This document shows positions 36,259 to 45,262 of a stretch of DNA of 64,000 nt, one piece after another (the first letter of the stretch is position 1; the number at the start of each line of letters is the position of its first letter). Origin of the DNA: an uncultured Clostridia bacterium (GTDB taxonomy: Bacteria; Bacillota; Clostridia; Christensenellales; Borkfalkiaceae); assembly GCA_949290575.1 (NCBI GenBank), contig CASESJ010000002.1, positions 105,662-169,661 of the forward strand. Direction: 5' to 3'. The translations under genes were made by a program, and so were the position numbers. Below the pieces are notes generated by a model that saw only the letters and a program-made list of their open reading frames with translations, searched no databases and had not been told where the DNA came from.

Positions 36259-36873
36259 ATGACTGTTCACAAAATTTATCCCGTCGGCTTTGCCGCAAAT
36301 TCATATATCGTCACGGAAGACGGCGTCAGCTGCGTGGTAATCGACCCCGCGCAGCCCCGCATACTTGAAAAGTGCCGCGAACTCGGACTTAAGCCCGAAT
36401 ACGCCCTTCTGACCCATTGCCACTACGACCACATTGGCGGCTGCGGCGCGCTGTGGGAACAGGGCGTAAAAATTCTGTGCGGCGAGGACGAAAAGGACCT
36501 CATCTTCGGCGAGGACAACCGTGCAATCTTCCACGGCATAACCATACCCAAGTTCGAAATTTACAAGACGCTTTCGGACGGCGAGGAAATCGAGCTGTGC
36601 TCGCTCAGGTTCAGAACTCTGTTCACGCCCGGTCACACGCGCGGCGGAGTTTGCTATATCTGCGGCAGAAACATCTTTTCGGGCGATACGCTCTTTTTCG
36701 AGAGCGTGGGCAGAACGGACTTTGCCACGGGCAGTTTCAAAGAGCTTTCGGCGTCCGTAAACAGACTGTACGCGCTCGAGGGCGACTATAAGGTGTACTG
36801 CGGACACGAGGACGACACCACGCTCGAGCATGAAAGAATGTATAACCCTTACGTAAATAAAAGAAATGCTTAA
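36259..36873 (+). CDS. MBL-fold hydrolase (glyoxalase II-like)
   Basis: This 204 aa metallo-beta-lactamase-fold protein has the metal motif THCHYDHIGG near residue 53, GHTRGG near 128, a metal-bridging aspartate in FSGDTLF near 145 and the final histidine in YCGHEDDT near 180. The ATG is three bases after the rel stop, with no ribosome site, so it is probably coupled. The rel-MBL-hemZ order is common in Clostridia. The substrate is unknown; thioester or hydroxyacylglutathione-like hydrolysis is the family default. Confidence 0.88.
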   Translation: MTVHKIYPVGFAANSYIVTEDGVSCVVIDPAQPRILEKCRELGLKPEYALLTHCHYDHIGGCGALWEQGVKILCGEDEKDLIFGEDNRAIFHGITIPKFEIYKTLSDGEEIELCSLRFRTLFTPGHTRGGVCYICGRNIFSGDTLFFESVGRTDFATGSFKELSASVNRLYALEGDYKVYCGHEDDTTLEHERMYNPYVNKRNA

Positions 36874-38242
36874 CACAAATACTGAATTTCTCCGTCCCGA
36901 GATAATGGACGTTCTTCGCCTCTTCGATTGCGAGGGGGAGGACTTCACTCACTATTTTTATTCGGAGGCGGACAAATATATAAACTGCATAGAATATCGC
37001 GGTTCAATCCGCGATTTTTCTTACGAGCGGGAAACGCACGACGACATAGAGTACAAACGCTACGCCCGCCGTTCGGCAAAGCTGGCGTTCTATGAGCTGC
37101 TCTCGAAGGAGAAGGGAATAAATTTCCCCTACGGCGCGCTGACGGGCATAAGACCGACAAAGCTTGCCTATGCCGAAATGAGCGAGGGCGGGGACTATGA
37201 AAAGCTGCTTGAAGAGATGCATGTCAGCGCGGAAAATATAAGTCTCATCGGGCGCGTCATGCGCAGTCAGGCGGAGATTTACCGGAAAAAGGGCGGGCAG
37301 GACCTCTTTATAAGTCTGCCTTTCTGTCCGACAAAATGCCGTTATTGCTCGTTCATAACTTCGCCCATTTCCTCGACTGAAAAGTACGTTGATGCCTATA
37401 TATCCTGCATCGAACGCGAACTTGAGGGTATAAGAGAGGTGCTTTATGACGTGCGCTCGGTGTATATAGGCGGCGGCACGCCCTTTGCGATAGAGGCAAG
37501 GCAGCTTGAAAGGGTTTATAAGGCGGTTGCCTCGCTCAGTCTGCCTCAATGCGAATACACGGTGGAGGCGGGCAGACCTGACGTGTTCAGCGAGGAAAAG
37601 CTTGAACTTTCCAGGGACTTCGGCGTAAACAGAATTTGCGTCAACCCGCAGAGCTTTTCGGACGAAACTCTCGCCCGCATAGGCAGAAAGCACACCGCAG
37701 CTCAGACTTTTGCCGCCTATGAGCAGGCAAAAAAGTACGGGTTCGATATAAACATAGACCTCATAGCCGGGCTTGAGGGCGAGGATACGGCTGAGTTTGC
37801 ACATTCTTTGGACTGCGCCGTCGCTCTATCGCCTGCTAATATTACGGTGCATACGCTCTCTCTGAAGGCGGGTGCGAAATTAAAGGAAGAGACGCACAGA
37901 CTTAAAGTTGAGGGCATAGGCGAAATGATAGCCTGCTCGAGAGATAAGCTCACCGCCGCGGGCTATGAGCCCTACTATATGTACCGCCAGAAGTATCAGG
38001 CGGGCGGGCACGAAAACTGCGGTTGGGCAAAGGCGGGCAAGGCGTGCGTGTACAACGTCGACGTGATGGAGGAAATTGCCGACAATATCGCCGTCGGAGC
38101 AAACGCCATTTCCAAGCGCATATTTGCGGGCGGACAGCGCATAGAGCGCAGCGATTCGCCCAAGGATATCCCCACGTATATAGCAAAGTGCGACAAGGTC
38201 ATAGCCGATAAACTCGCGCTTTTTACGCGCGAAGATTTATAA
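36866..38242 (+). CDS. hemZ: Coproporphyrinogen dehydrogenase-like radical SAM protein HemZ
   Basis: HemZ is a radical SAM enzyme related to oxygen-independent coproporphyrinogen III oxidase. The 458 aa product has an N-terminal HemZ-specific region with GIRPTKL near residue 92, the cluster motif CPTKCRYCSF near 153, and HemN-like motifs YIGGGTP, INIDLIAGL and HTLSLKAG. The start overlaps the MBL gene by eight bases. No other haem genes are in view, so its true role here (haem synthesis or another porphyrin or methyltransferase step) is open. Confidence 0.9.
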   Translation: MLNTNTEFLRPEIMDVLRLFDCEGEDFTHYFYSEADKYINCIEYRGSIRDFSYERETHDDIEYKRYARRSAKLAFYELLSKEKGINFPYGALTGIRPTKLAYAEMSEGGDYEKLLEEMHVSAENISLIGRVMRSQAEIYRKKGGQDLFISLPFCPTKCRYCSFITSPISSTEKYVDAYISCIERELEGIREVLYDVRSVYIGGGTPFAIEARQLERVYKAVASLSLPQCEYTVEAGRPDVFSEEKLELSRDFGVNRICVNPQSFSDETLARIGRKHTAAQTFAAYEQAKKYGFDINIDLIAGLEGEDTAEFAHSLDCAVALSPANITVHTLSLKAGAKLKEETHRLKVEGIGEMIACSRDKLTAAGYEPYYMYRQKYQAGGHENCGWAKAGKACVYNVDVMEEIADNIAVGANAISKRIFAGGQRIERSDSPKDIPTYIAKCDKVIADKLALFTREDL

Positions 38243-38295
38243 CAGGGCGCATAAATACAGCGCATAAATATATTTATAAAAGTTGCTCAAAATAT

Positions 38296-38324
38296 TTGCT
38301 TTTTGTCGGCAGATATGATAAACT
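38296..38324 (+). promoter_or_regulatory. Promoter of rpsO
   Basis: TTGCTT (38296-38301) and TAAACT (38319-38324) are 17 nt apart. The leader is about 83 nt and could hold an S15 autoregulatory fold, which I did not resolve. Confidence 0.6.
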
Positions 38325-38413
38325 AACATTTGTGTTACGGGTACAAAGATTGCGCGAATACTCAACGGCTTTCTTTGTTTTCCGCAAATATGTTCCATAG
38401 GAGGATAAATTAA

Positions 38414-38668
38414 ATGGAAAAGTCAGAAATCATTGCAAAATTTGCGACCAAAGAGGGCGACACGGGTTCTCCCGAAGTGCAGATAGCACTCCTCACCGAG
38501 AGAATTAATCACCTCAACGAACATCTCAAGGAGCACATTCACGACAATCACAGCCGCAGAGGACTTCTCAAGATGGTAGGACGCAGACGCGGACTTTTGG
38601 ACTATCTTAAAAGCAAGGACATCGAAAGATATCGTGCAATAGTCGCTGCTTTGAACTTAAGAAAGTAA
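38414..38668 (+). CDS. rpsO: 30S ribosomal protein S15
   Basis: S15 is a primary binder of the 16S rRNA central domain. The 84 aa product has the family signatures [15 protein letters not shown] and [28 protein letters not shown] lies before the ATG. It is followed by a terminator-like hairpin and then pnp, the standard rpsO-pnp order, in which pnp depends partly on read-through. Confidence 0.97.
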   Translation: MEKSEIIAKFATKEGDTGSPEVQIALLTERINHLNEHLKEHIHDNHSRRGLLKMVGRRRGLLDYLKSKDIERYRAIVAALNLRK

Positions 38669-38673
38669 TTTTG

Positions 38674-38714
38674 AACGGGCGGGCAAATCATATACTTTGT
38701 TCGCCCGTTTTTAT
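38674..38714 (+). terminator. Terminator between rpsO and pnp
   Basis: The outer stem pairs 38674-38681 with 38702-38709 and is followed by TTTTTAT. No clear pnp promoter follows, so it is probably leaky. Confidence 0.75.
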
Positions 38715-38767
38715 AAAATTGTCCGCGGCGGGTGTCGCGGGCGCAAGAACAGACAAGGAGAATGAAA

Positions 38768-40864
38768 ATGGTAAATTTCAAACAATTCACAATGCCCGTC
38801 GGCGGTCGCGACGTCATAATCGAAGTCGGCAAGTATGCCGAACAGACTAACGGCGCGTGCGTTGTTCGTTGCGGCGATACTGCGGTTATGGTTTCGGTGT
38901 GCATGTCCGCCTCTCCCAGAGAGGGCATGGACTTCTTCCCCCTGCAGGTAGACTACGACGAAAAGATGTACGCAATCGGCAGAATACCCGGCGGTTTCAA
39001 AAAGAGAGAGGGCAGAGCTTCGGATAAAGCAATTCTCACCTCCCGCCTCATAGACAGACCCCTTCGTCCGCTCTTCCCCAAGGGACTTTACAACGACGTA
39101 GTCGTCATCGCACAGGCCCTCTCGGTTGAGCCCGATGTATCTCCCGAACCTCTCGCAATGATAGGTTCGTCGGTCGCTCTCTCCATCTCGGATATCCCCT
39201 GGGCAGGTCCCACGGGTTCGGTAGTTGTCGGCATGGTGGACGGCAAGTTCGTCATCAACCCCGACCTCGCCCAGAGACAGAAGAGCAGAATTCACTTGAA
39301 CCTTGCAGGCACGAAGGATGCAATCTTAATGATAGAGGCAGGCGCGGACGAAGTTTCCAACGACGAAATGGTCGGCGCAATCATGTTCGGTCATGAAGAA
39401 ATCAAAAAAATCTGCGCATTCATCGAGGATGTAATCGTTCCCGAAGTGGGCAAAAAGAAGCTTGAAATCGAGCTCTATCACATTCCCGAAGAGCTGGACA
39501 AGGCTGTAAGAGAGTATGCGTCCGAAAAGATTGACTGGGCTATCGACACCTTCGACAGACAGGAAAGAGAGGCAAGACAGGCTCAGGCTGAAAAGGAAAT
39601 TTTAGAGCACTTTGCAGAAATCTATCCCGACAACACCAGAGAGGTAAAGGACAGTATCTACTACCTCACCAAGGAAAAGGTGCGCGCGAAGATATTCGAC
39701 AAGGGCATTCGTCCCGACGGCAGAGGACTTAAGGACGTCCGTCCCATCTGGTGCGAAAGACACGTTCTTCCCAGAGTTCACGGCTCGGCAGTGTTCACCC
39801 GCGGACAGACGCAGACGCTCACAACCTGCACGCTCGGCATGCTCGGCGAGGCGCAGAAACTCGAAGGTCTCGACGAAGAAACTTCAAAGAGATATATGCA
39901 CCAGTACAACTTCCCCGGCTACTGCACGGGCGAAGCAAAGGCTCTGAGAAGCCCCGGCAGAAGAGAAATCGGTCACGGCGCGCTCGCAGAGAGAGCACTC
40001 GTTCCCGTCATTCCCTCGGAAGAGGAATTCCCCTATGCCATAAGAGTGGTCAACGACATAATGTCGTCGAACGGCTCGTCCTCGATGGCGTCCGTGTGCG
40101 GCTCTACCATGGCTCTCATGGATGCGGGCGTTCCCATCAAGAACCCCGTCGCAGGCGTGGCAATGGGACTTATTAAAAATCAGGAGACGGGCGAATTCCG
40201 CGTGCTCACCGACATTCAGGGACTTGAAGACTTCCTCGGCGATATGGACTTCAAGGTAGCGGGCACGGTCAACGGCATAACCGCCATCCAGATGGATATA
40301 AAGATCAAGGGCATTTCCGAAGAGATAATGCACACTGCAATCAATCAGGCTAACGAGGGCAGACAGTTCATTCTCTCCAAGATGCTCGAGTGCGTTCCCG
40401 AAGTCGCTCCCCAGCTCTCGGTATACGCTCCCAAGATTATCAGCTTCGAAATCGCACCCGACAAAATCGGCGACGTCATCGGCAAGCAGGGCTGCGTAAT
40501 CAAGAAGATAATGGAGGAGACCAACACCCAGATAGACTTCAACGACGACGACAGCGGCAGAGGTTATATCTCTACCATAGGACCTATCGAAAACGCAGAG
40601 CGCGCAAAGGGCATCATCCTTTCGATAGCTCACGACCCCGAAGTGGGCGATATGTTCGTCGGCACGGTTGTGCGCATTCTCAACTTCGGCGCGTTCGTAG
40701 AATTTGCGCCCGGCAAGGACGGCATGATACACATCTCCAAGCTCTCCAACAAGCGCGTTGAAAAGGTTGAGGACGTTGTCAACATCGGCGATACCGTCAA
40801 GGTTGAAATCATCAAAATCGGCGAAAAGGGCATTGACCTCAAACTGCTTGAAAAGATGTCTTAA
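38768..40864 (+). CDS. pnp: Polyribonucleotide nucleotidyltransferase (PNPase)
   Basis: PNPase degrades RNA 3' to 5' by phosphorolysis as a trimer. The 698 aa product has two RNase PH domains (first with GGFKKREGR and DRPLRPLFP; second with GTRPDG-like IRPDGRGLKD and SNGSSSMASVCG), then KH (IGDVIGKQGCVIKKI near 570) and S1 (GDMFVGTVVRI near 620) domains. The ATG at 38768 is preferred because AAGGAG lies seven bases before it; an ATG six bases earlier is too close to that site. Confidence 0.97.
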   Translation: MVNFKQFTMPVGGRDVIIEVGKYAEQTNGACVVRCGDTAVMVSVCMSASPREGMDFFPLQVDYDEKMYAIGRIPGGFKKREGRASDKAILTSRLIDRPLRPLFPKGLYNDVVVIAQALSVEPDVSPEPLAMIGSSVALSISDIPWAGPTGSVVVGMVDGKFVINPDLAQRQKSRIHLNLAGTKDAILMIEAGADEVSNDEMVGAIMFGHEEIKKICAFIEDVIVPEVGKKKLEIELYHIPEELDKAVREYASEKIDWAIDTFDRQEREARQAQAEKEILEHFAEIYPDNTREVKDSIYYLTKEKVRAKIFDKGIRPDGRGLKDVRPIWCERHVLPRVHGSAVFTRGQTQTLTTCTLGMLGEAQKLEGLDEETSKRYMHQYNFPGYCTGEAKALRSPGRREIGHGALAERALVPVIPSEEEFPYAIRVVNDIMSSNGSSSMASVCGSTMALMDAGVPIKNPVAGVAMGLIKNQETGEFRVLTDIQGLEDFLGDMDFKVAGTVNGITAIQMDIKIKGISEEIMHTAINQANEGRQFILSKMLECVPEVAPQLSVYAPKIISFEIAPDKIGDVIGKQGCVIKKIMEETNTQIDFNDDDSGRGYISTIGPIENAERAKGIILSIAHDPEVGDMFVGTVVRILNFGAFVEFAPGKDGMIHISKLSNKRVEKVEDVVNIGDTVKVEIIKIGEKGIDLKLLEKMS

Positions 40865-40878
40865 CTTAAAAATAATAC

Positions 40879-40910
40879 AAAGCGGCGTGCGCAAAAGCGC
40901 ACGCCGCTTT
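40879..40910 (+). terminator. Terminator after pnp
   Basis: A perfect 14 bp stem (40879-40892 with 40897-40910), with a 4-A loop, ends in TTT. The T tract is short. Confidence 0.75.
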
Positions 40911-40922
40911 CTGTTATAAATT

Positions 40923-41022
40923 GCATTGGCGCGGGGATATGTGCCCTGCATTGGCGCGGGGATATGTGCCCTGCATTGGCGCGGGGATATGTGCCCTGCA
41001 TTGGCGCGGGGATATGTGCCCG
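40923..41022. repeat. Four 25 bp tandem repeats between pnp and cwlD
   Basis: Units begin at 40923, 40948, 40973 and 40998 and are identical except the last two or three bases of the fourth. Each contains GGGGATATGTGCCC, which can pair on itself. The array sits past both convergent genes. The unit is not a multiple of three and is not translated in any supported gene. Confidence 0.93.
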
Positions 41023-41070
41023 CGAATGACAATCAGCCAGCTCTCCGCCCGACGAAAACCCGATTTCAGA

Positions 41071-41763
41071 TCACGAAAAATAGCTTATCGCGCCCTTGAA
41101 AATGGCGTATGCCGTCAGCGATTGATACTCGTCAGATATGAGCAGAGCCTCGTCCTCGGGATTGGATAAAAATCCGCACTCCACAATTACAGACGGCGCG
41201 TCGGTGCACTTCAGCATATAGTAATCGCCCTTTAAAATTGTGTTTGAGGCGATGCCTCCCTCAAGCAGATTTAATTGCCTCTGAATATACCCGGCAAGCT
41301 GCATAGAGCTTTCGCTGTCGCCGTCGAAAAAAACGTGCGCGCCCCGCTTGGAGGAAAGGGGACAGGTGTTCTGGTGAATGGAAATGACCATATCCGCCCC
41401 GCAGTTTTCAATTATTTCCTTGCGCTTTTGCATGTCGCGCATTTTAAAGCCCTTGGCGGTAGTGCCGTACAGTCCCGCCTGTGTGGAACGTGTCATAACG
41501 CACTCAAACCCCGCATTGGCAAAATAGCCCTTCAGCTTGCGGGCGATCTCAAGGTTGATATCGCTCTCTCTGACCGAAGTGTTCACTCCGTAAACGCCCG
41601 CGTCTATGCCGCCGTGCCCGGCGTCGATGACTATGACGGGCAGGGAGGAATTGGTCTTTGCCTGCACCGCGCCCGCGGAAACGCCGACGCACGCGCCTAT
41701 GAACAGACCGCATAAAATCACGCAGGCGATATAGGCGAGAGTTTTCTTTCTGAATATAAACAT
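41071..41763 (-). CDS. cwlD: N-acetylmuramoyl-L-alanine amidase, CwlD type
   Basis: CwlD removes the stem peptide from muramic acid, the first step to muramic-delta-lactam in spore cortex. The 230 aa product has an N-terminal membrane anchor (8-30) and an amidase_3 domain with zinc ligands His50 in VIDAGHGG, a Glu in the SDINLEIARKL segment, His near 121 in SIHQNT, and catalytic Glu in IVECGFLSNPEDE near 198. The ATG at 41763 is chosen over upstream readings. No strong ribosome site or sigma-A promoter is visible. A weak sigma-E-like match, GCATAAA-14 nt-CGTAGTAT, ends near 41775. Confidence 0.87.
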   Translation of the reverse strand: MFIFRKKTLAYIACVILCGLFIGACVGVSAGAVQAKTNSSLPVIVIDAGHGGIDAGVYGVNTSVRESDINLEIARKLKGYFANAGFECVMTRSTQAGLYGTTAKGFKMRDMQKRKEIIENCGADMVISIHQNTCPLSSKRGAHVFFDGDSESSMQLAGYIQRQLNLLEGGIASNTILKGDYYMLKCTDAPSVIVECGFLSNPEDEALLISDEYQSLTAYAIFKGAISYFS

Positions 41764-41788
41764 TTTCACGCTATATACTACGATACTA

Positions 41789-41817
41789 TTGCAATTTTTA
41801 TGCAAAAGTGGTATAAT
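41789..41817 (+). promoter_or_regulatory. Sigma-A promoter of the mrnC operon, near-leaderless
   Basis: TTGCAA (41789-41794) and TATAAT (41812-41817) are 17 nt apart. The predicted start at 41824 is four bases before the first mrnC ATG. Confidence 0.7.
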
Positions 41818-41827
41818 TTAAACATAT

Positions 41828-42214
41828 ATGTTTAACCTTGAAAAAACAATGACGGAACAGCAGACAAGACAGCTCTCGCCCGTAACGCTCGCGTTTGTGG
41901 GCGACGCCGTCTATTCGCTGTATATAAGGGGTCAGCTTGCCGCAGTCTGCGACAGAAAGCCTTCGGAGCTGCAGAAGCTCGCCTCGGCGCAAGTTTCGGC
42001 GCACGGACAGAGCGAGCTTTTAAAGGAACTCGAAGCCCGCTTTACGGAAGACGAGCGCGAGATTTTTCTGCGCGGCAGAAACGCTAAAAAGGCTACAAAG
42101 AGCAAGAATGCCGAGGTTGCGGAGTACAACCGCTCGACGGGTTTCGAGGCGGTTTTGGGCTACCTTTGGCTGTCTGGGCAGATACAGAGAATTTGTCAGT
42201 TGCTGGGAGAATAG
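41828..42214 (+). CDS. mrnC: Mini-ribonuclease III
   Basis: Mini-III trims 23S rRNA precursor ends in Firmicutes. The 128 aa product is a single RNase III domain with the catalytic segment LAFVGDAVYSLYIRG near residue 22 and LRGRNAKKATKSKNA-like basic stretch near 80, and no double-stranded-RNA-binding domain. Two starts are possible: ATG at 41828 (four bases after the predicted transcription start) and ATG at 41849. Neither has a ribosome site. mrnC-rlmB-sigH is the Firmicute order. Confidence 0.92.
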   Translation: MFNLEKTMTEQQTRQLSPVTLAFVGDAVYSLYIRGQLAAVCDRKPSELQKLASAQVSAHGQSELLKELEARFTEDEREIFLRGRNAKKATKSKNAEVAEYNRSTGFEAVLGYLWLSGQIQRICQLLGE

Positions 42215-42217
42215 GAT

Positions 42218-42931
42218 ATGCAGACTGAAGGCAGAAACGCCGTTTCGGAGCTTCTGAAGAGCGGTAAAACGGTAGAAAAGATAATGATGGAAAAGAACCC
42301 GCAGGGTTCGCTCAACAAAATCTTCGCCGAGGCGAGAAAGGCGGGCGTGCGCGTGCAGTTTGTCGATAAATTCGTGCTCGACAAGCAGAGCGTGACTGGC
42401 AGACACCAGGGCTTAATAGCCTTTTCGTCCGACTATCGCTACTGCGAGCTCGAGGATATAATTTCGCGCGGCGAAAGCGGCAACGGCTTTGTGATAGTCT
42501 GCGACGGCATAGAGGATGTGCACAACCTCGGCTCTATAATAAGGGTAGCCGAGTGCGTCGGCGCGGACGGGGTCATAATACCCTCCAACAACAGCGCGGC
42601 GGTTACAGAGACGGTCGTGCGCGTGTCTGCGGGCGCGGCAAACCACGTTAAGGTGGCAAGGGTCAATTCGCTGGGCAACGCGATAGAGAAATTAAAGGAC
42701 GGCGGCTTCTGGCTGTACGCGCTCGAAGCCGACGGACAGGATATATACTCAGCCGATTTAAAGGGCAACGTCGCGCTTGTAATCGGCGGCGAGGACAGCG
42801 GAGTGAGAAAGCTCACGCGCGAAAAGTGCGATTTCACGCTGTCCATACCCATGCGCGGCAAGGTCAATTCGCTCAACGCGTCTGTCGCGTTGGGAATAGC
42901 CGCATACGAGGTGTTAAAGACGCGCTTATGA
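42218..42931 (+). CDS. rlmB: 23S rRNA (guanosine-2'-O)-methyltransferase RlmB-like
   Basis: This SpoU/TrmH-family enzyme methylates a ribose in 23S rRNA. The 237 aa product has the N-terminal L30-like substrate domain (GRNAVSELLKSGK) and the knotted SAM domain with VHNLGSIIRVAE, LVIGGEDSGVRKL and SIPMRGKVNSLNASVA. GGGAG precedes the ATG. Its stop overlaps the sigH start by four bases. Confidence 0.94.
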   Translation: MQTEGRNAVSELLKSGKTVEKIMMEKNPQGSLNKIFAEARKAGVRVQFVDKFVLDKQSVTGRHQGLIAFSSDYRYCELEDIISRGESGNGFVIVCDGIEDVHNLGSIIRVAECVGADGVIIPSNNSAAVTETVVRVSAGAANHVKVARVNSLGNAIEKLKDGGFWLYALEADGQDIYSADLKGNVALVIGGEDSGVRKLTREKCDFTLSIPMRGKVNSLNASVALGIAAYEVLKTRL

Positions 42932-43479
42932 CGGACAATCAACTTGTAGAGCTCTTTAAAGGCGGCGACAAGAACGCCTGCGAAAGCCTTCTTCTGAGGT
43001 ATAAACCCGTCGTCCTGCGCACGGCGAGAAGGTTTTTTTTGTCGGGCGGAGAGACGGAGGACCTCGTGCAGGAGGGCATGTGCGGACTGTATTCGGCAAT
43101 GCTCACCTTTTCAGAGGGCGATTTCAGCTCTTACGCATACGCCTGCATACGCAACCGCATCGTCGACGCGGTAAAGCGTTCGGCGAGCGGCAAGAACGCC
43201 GCGCTCAACAGCTCGCTGCCTATAGAGGGCGAGAGCGAGACAATAGCCTCCGATTTTTCAAGTCCGGAGGACGAGCTTATTAATTCCGAGAGAATGGACG
43301 AGATAAAACTTCTCATGCGCGGCAGTCTTTCGCCCCTCGAGTACAAGGTCATGCAGATGTACGTCGACGGCGCGACAATGACGGAAATCTGCTCCTCTCT
43401 CGGCAAGAACTATAAATGTATCGACAACGCGATAACGCGCTCGAAGAAGAAACTTCAGAAAATTTTAAAAGGAGACTGA
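42928..43479 (+). CDS. sigH: RNA polymerase sigma factor, SigH-like
   Basis: Sigma H directs early stationary-phase and sporulation genes, including spoIIA in Bacillus. The 183 aa product has region 2 (ETEDLVQEGMCGLYSAMLTF, then SSYAYACIRNRIVDAVK) and region 4 (LSPLEYKVMQMYVDG, then ITRSKKKLQKIL). Assignment as sigH rests on the conserved mrnC-rlmB-sigH order as well as on the protein. The ATG at 42928 overlaps the rlmB stop (ATGA). dnaX follows two bases after its stop. Confidence 0.87.
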   Translation: MTDNQLVELFKGGDKNACESLLLRYKPVVLRTARRFFLSGGETEDLVQEGMCGLYSAMLTFSEGDFSSYAYACIRNRIVDAVKRSASGKNAALNSSLPIEGESETIASDFSSPEDELINSERMDEIKLLMRGSLSPLEYKVMQMYVDGATMTEICSSLGKNYKCIDNAITRSKKKLQKILKGD

Positions 43480-43480
43480 C

Positions 43481-45244
43481 ATGGCATATCTTGCATATTA
43501 CCGCGCGTTCCGCCCCTCGACTTTCGACGAAGTCGTCAGACAGGAACACATTGTCAGAATTCTCAAAAATCAGATAAAATCGGATAAGATAGGTCACGCC
43601 TATCTCTTCTGCGGTCCGAGGGGAACGGGCAAAACTTCGCTTGCAAAGATATTTGCAAGGGCGATAAACTGCCTTGAACCGAAGGACGGTTCGCCCTGCG
43701 GAAAGTGCGCCGTGTGCAAGGCTCTTGCAGACGGAGCAAATATGGACATAGTCGAAATAGACGCTGCGTCCAACAATGGCGTGGACGAAATGCGCGACTT
43801 GCGCGACAAAGTTCAGTATCCGCCCGTGGCGGGCTCTAAAAAGGTCTATATCATAGACGAGGTGCACATGCTCTCGCCGTCGGCGTTCAACGCCGTGTTA
43901 AAGACGCTCGAAGAGCCGCCCGCTCACGCCGTGTTCATACTTGCGACAACCGAACCGCAGAAAATACCCGCAACCATACTTTCGCGCTGTATGCGCTTCG
44001 ACTTCAAACTCATACCCCAGTCCGACCTCGAAGAACTCATAAAAAAGGTGTTCGACAAGACGGGCAAACAGTACGAAAGTCAGGCTGTGTCGGCGATAGC
44101 CAGAGCGGGCGCGGGCAGCGCGCGCGACAGCCTTTCGATAGCCGACATGTGCGCCTCGTATACGACGGGCAAACTCACCTATGACGACGTCTCCGCCGTG
44201 CTCGGCGCGGCAGACTTCGACAGTGTGGCGGACATAGTGTGCGCCGTGCTCTCGGGCGACGCGGCTCAGGCTCTCTCGCTCACTGAAAAATCTCTCTCGT
44301 CCGGCAAGGGCGTGGGCACGCTGTGCAAGGATATTCTCTCCTTTCTGAACAGCGTCGCAATAGTAAAAATGTGCAGAAACGCGCGTGAAATAGTCAATCT
44401 GCCCGACGACAGATACGCCCGCATTCAGCAGGCTGCGGACTGCACCGACGGACACGGCATTCTTCGCGCGACCGAAATTATCTCCCGCTGCGAAGGCGAT
44501 ATGCGCTACGCTCTCAACGGTGCGGTCACGCTTGAAACAGCTGTATTGAAGAGCTCCATGCCGCAGATCGATTACAATATCGACGCGCTCATTTCGCGCA
44601 TTTCCGCACTCGAAAAGAGGATGGAACAGGGCAACTTCGCTCCTGCAAGAGCGGCGCAGAAGTCGGCGTCAGACCCTGCAAGGGAAGTTGAAAGCGTGAC
44701 TTCGCCAAATGCAAGGTCGGAGAGCAAAGCAACTTTAAGGACCGGGGCGGCGTCTGGCGCGCACGAAATGAACGCTCAGACGTTTGACCAACCGTCGCCG
44801 TTTGATAAGCCTTCGGTAGGAGTTCAGACGGAGGAAAGAGGGCAGGCGTCAAAGACCTGTGATGCCGTTCAGCCCGCGCTGTGGGAGAGCCAGGCGGCGC
44901 AGCCCGCGCAGGCGGGGTCGCTCACCGAGGCGGAAAAGAGCAGGGTGTTTGCAAACCTTTTAAAGCTCTTCCGCACCACGCGCAGAAACGCAGTGCTCTT
45001 TACGCTCTGCATGGATCTGGAGAGCGCGTTCGAGGGCGACAAACTGATATTGTACACTCAGACGGACGCGGTATATAAAGCTCTCAACCGCGAGGAGAAC
45101 GCGCGGTTTATAAGGGAGGCTCTCGCAGAGCTCAACGTGTTCTCGTTCGAAGTTAAATTCAAGCAAGCGGGCGAGGACAAGTGGGAGAGCGCGGAAAGGC
45201 GTCTTAAAGAAAATTTTAAGGGAATAGATATAGATATCAAGTAA
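43481..45244 (+). CDS. dnaX: DNA polymerase III subunit gamma/tau
   Basis: DnaX is the AAA+ clamp-loader motor. The 587 aa product has Walker A GPRGTGKTSLAK near residue 45, a four-Cys zinc module (CLEPKDGSPCGKCAVC), Walker B VYIIDEVHML near 125, the SRC motif LSRCMRFDFK, and the clamp-loader collar domain. A disordered Ala/Ser/Gln-rich linker (about 395-485) leads to a tau-type C-terminal domain. AAAGGAG lies before the ATG. dnaX-ybaB-recR is the conserved order. Confidence 0.95.
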   Translation: MAYLAYYRAFRPSTFDEVVRQEHIVRILKNQIKSDKIGHAYLFCGPRGTGKTSLAKIFARAINCLEPKDGSPCGKCAVCKALADGANMDIVEIDAASNNGVDEMRDLRDKVQYPPVAGSKKVYIIDEVHMLSPSAFNAVLKTLEEPPAHAVFILATTEPQKIPATILSRCMRFDFKLIPQSDLEELIKKVFDKTGKQYESQAVSAIARAGAGSARDSLSIADMCASYTTGKLTYDDVSAVLGAADFDSVADIVCAVLSGDAAQALSLTEKSLSSGKGVGTLCKDILSFLNSVAIVKMCRNAREIVNLPDDRYARIQQAADCTDGHGILRATEIISRCEGDMRYALNGAVTLETAVLKSSMPQIDYNIDALISRISALEKRMEQGNFAPARAAQKSASDPAREVESVTSPNARSESKATLRTGAASGAHEMNAQTFDQPSPFDKPSVGVQTEERGQASKTCDAVQPALWESQAAQPAQAGSLTEAEKSRVFANLLKLFRTTRRNAVLFTLCMDLESAFEGDKLILYTQTDAVYKALNREENARFIREALAELNVFSFEVKFKQAGEDKWESAERRLKENFKGIDIDIK

Positions 45245-45262
45245 AAAAAGGAGTATTGAATT

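Noticed and set aside
36866..38242. Calling hemZ a plain haem synthesis gene (hemN)
   Set aside because: The N-terminal HemZ region and the rel-MBL-hemZ neighbourhood fit HemZ, and no haem pathway genes are nearby, so the specific reaction is left open.
40923..41022. CRISPR array
   Set aside because: The four 25 bp units are contiguous without spacers, and no cas gene is present.
39884..41032. 382-codon minus-strand frame across the 3' end of pnp and the 25 bp repeat
   Set aside because: It is mostly antisense to PNPase, and its start lies in the tandem repeat. No motif supports it.
44039..44047. A AAA AAG slippery heptamer in frame in dnaX, as used for gamma in E. coli
   Set aside because: It falls at codons 187-189 inside the ATPase domain, far too early for a gamma-like product, and I see no clear downstream stem. 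It is probably chance.
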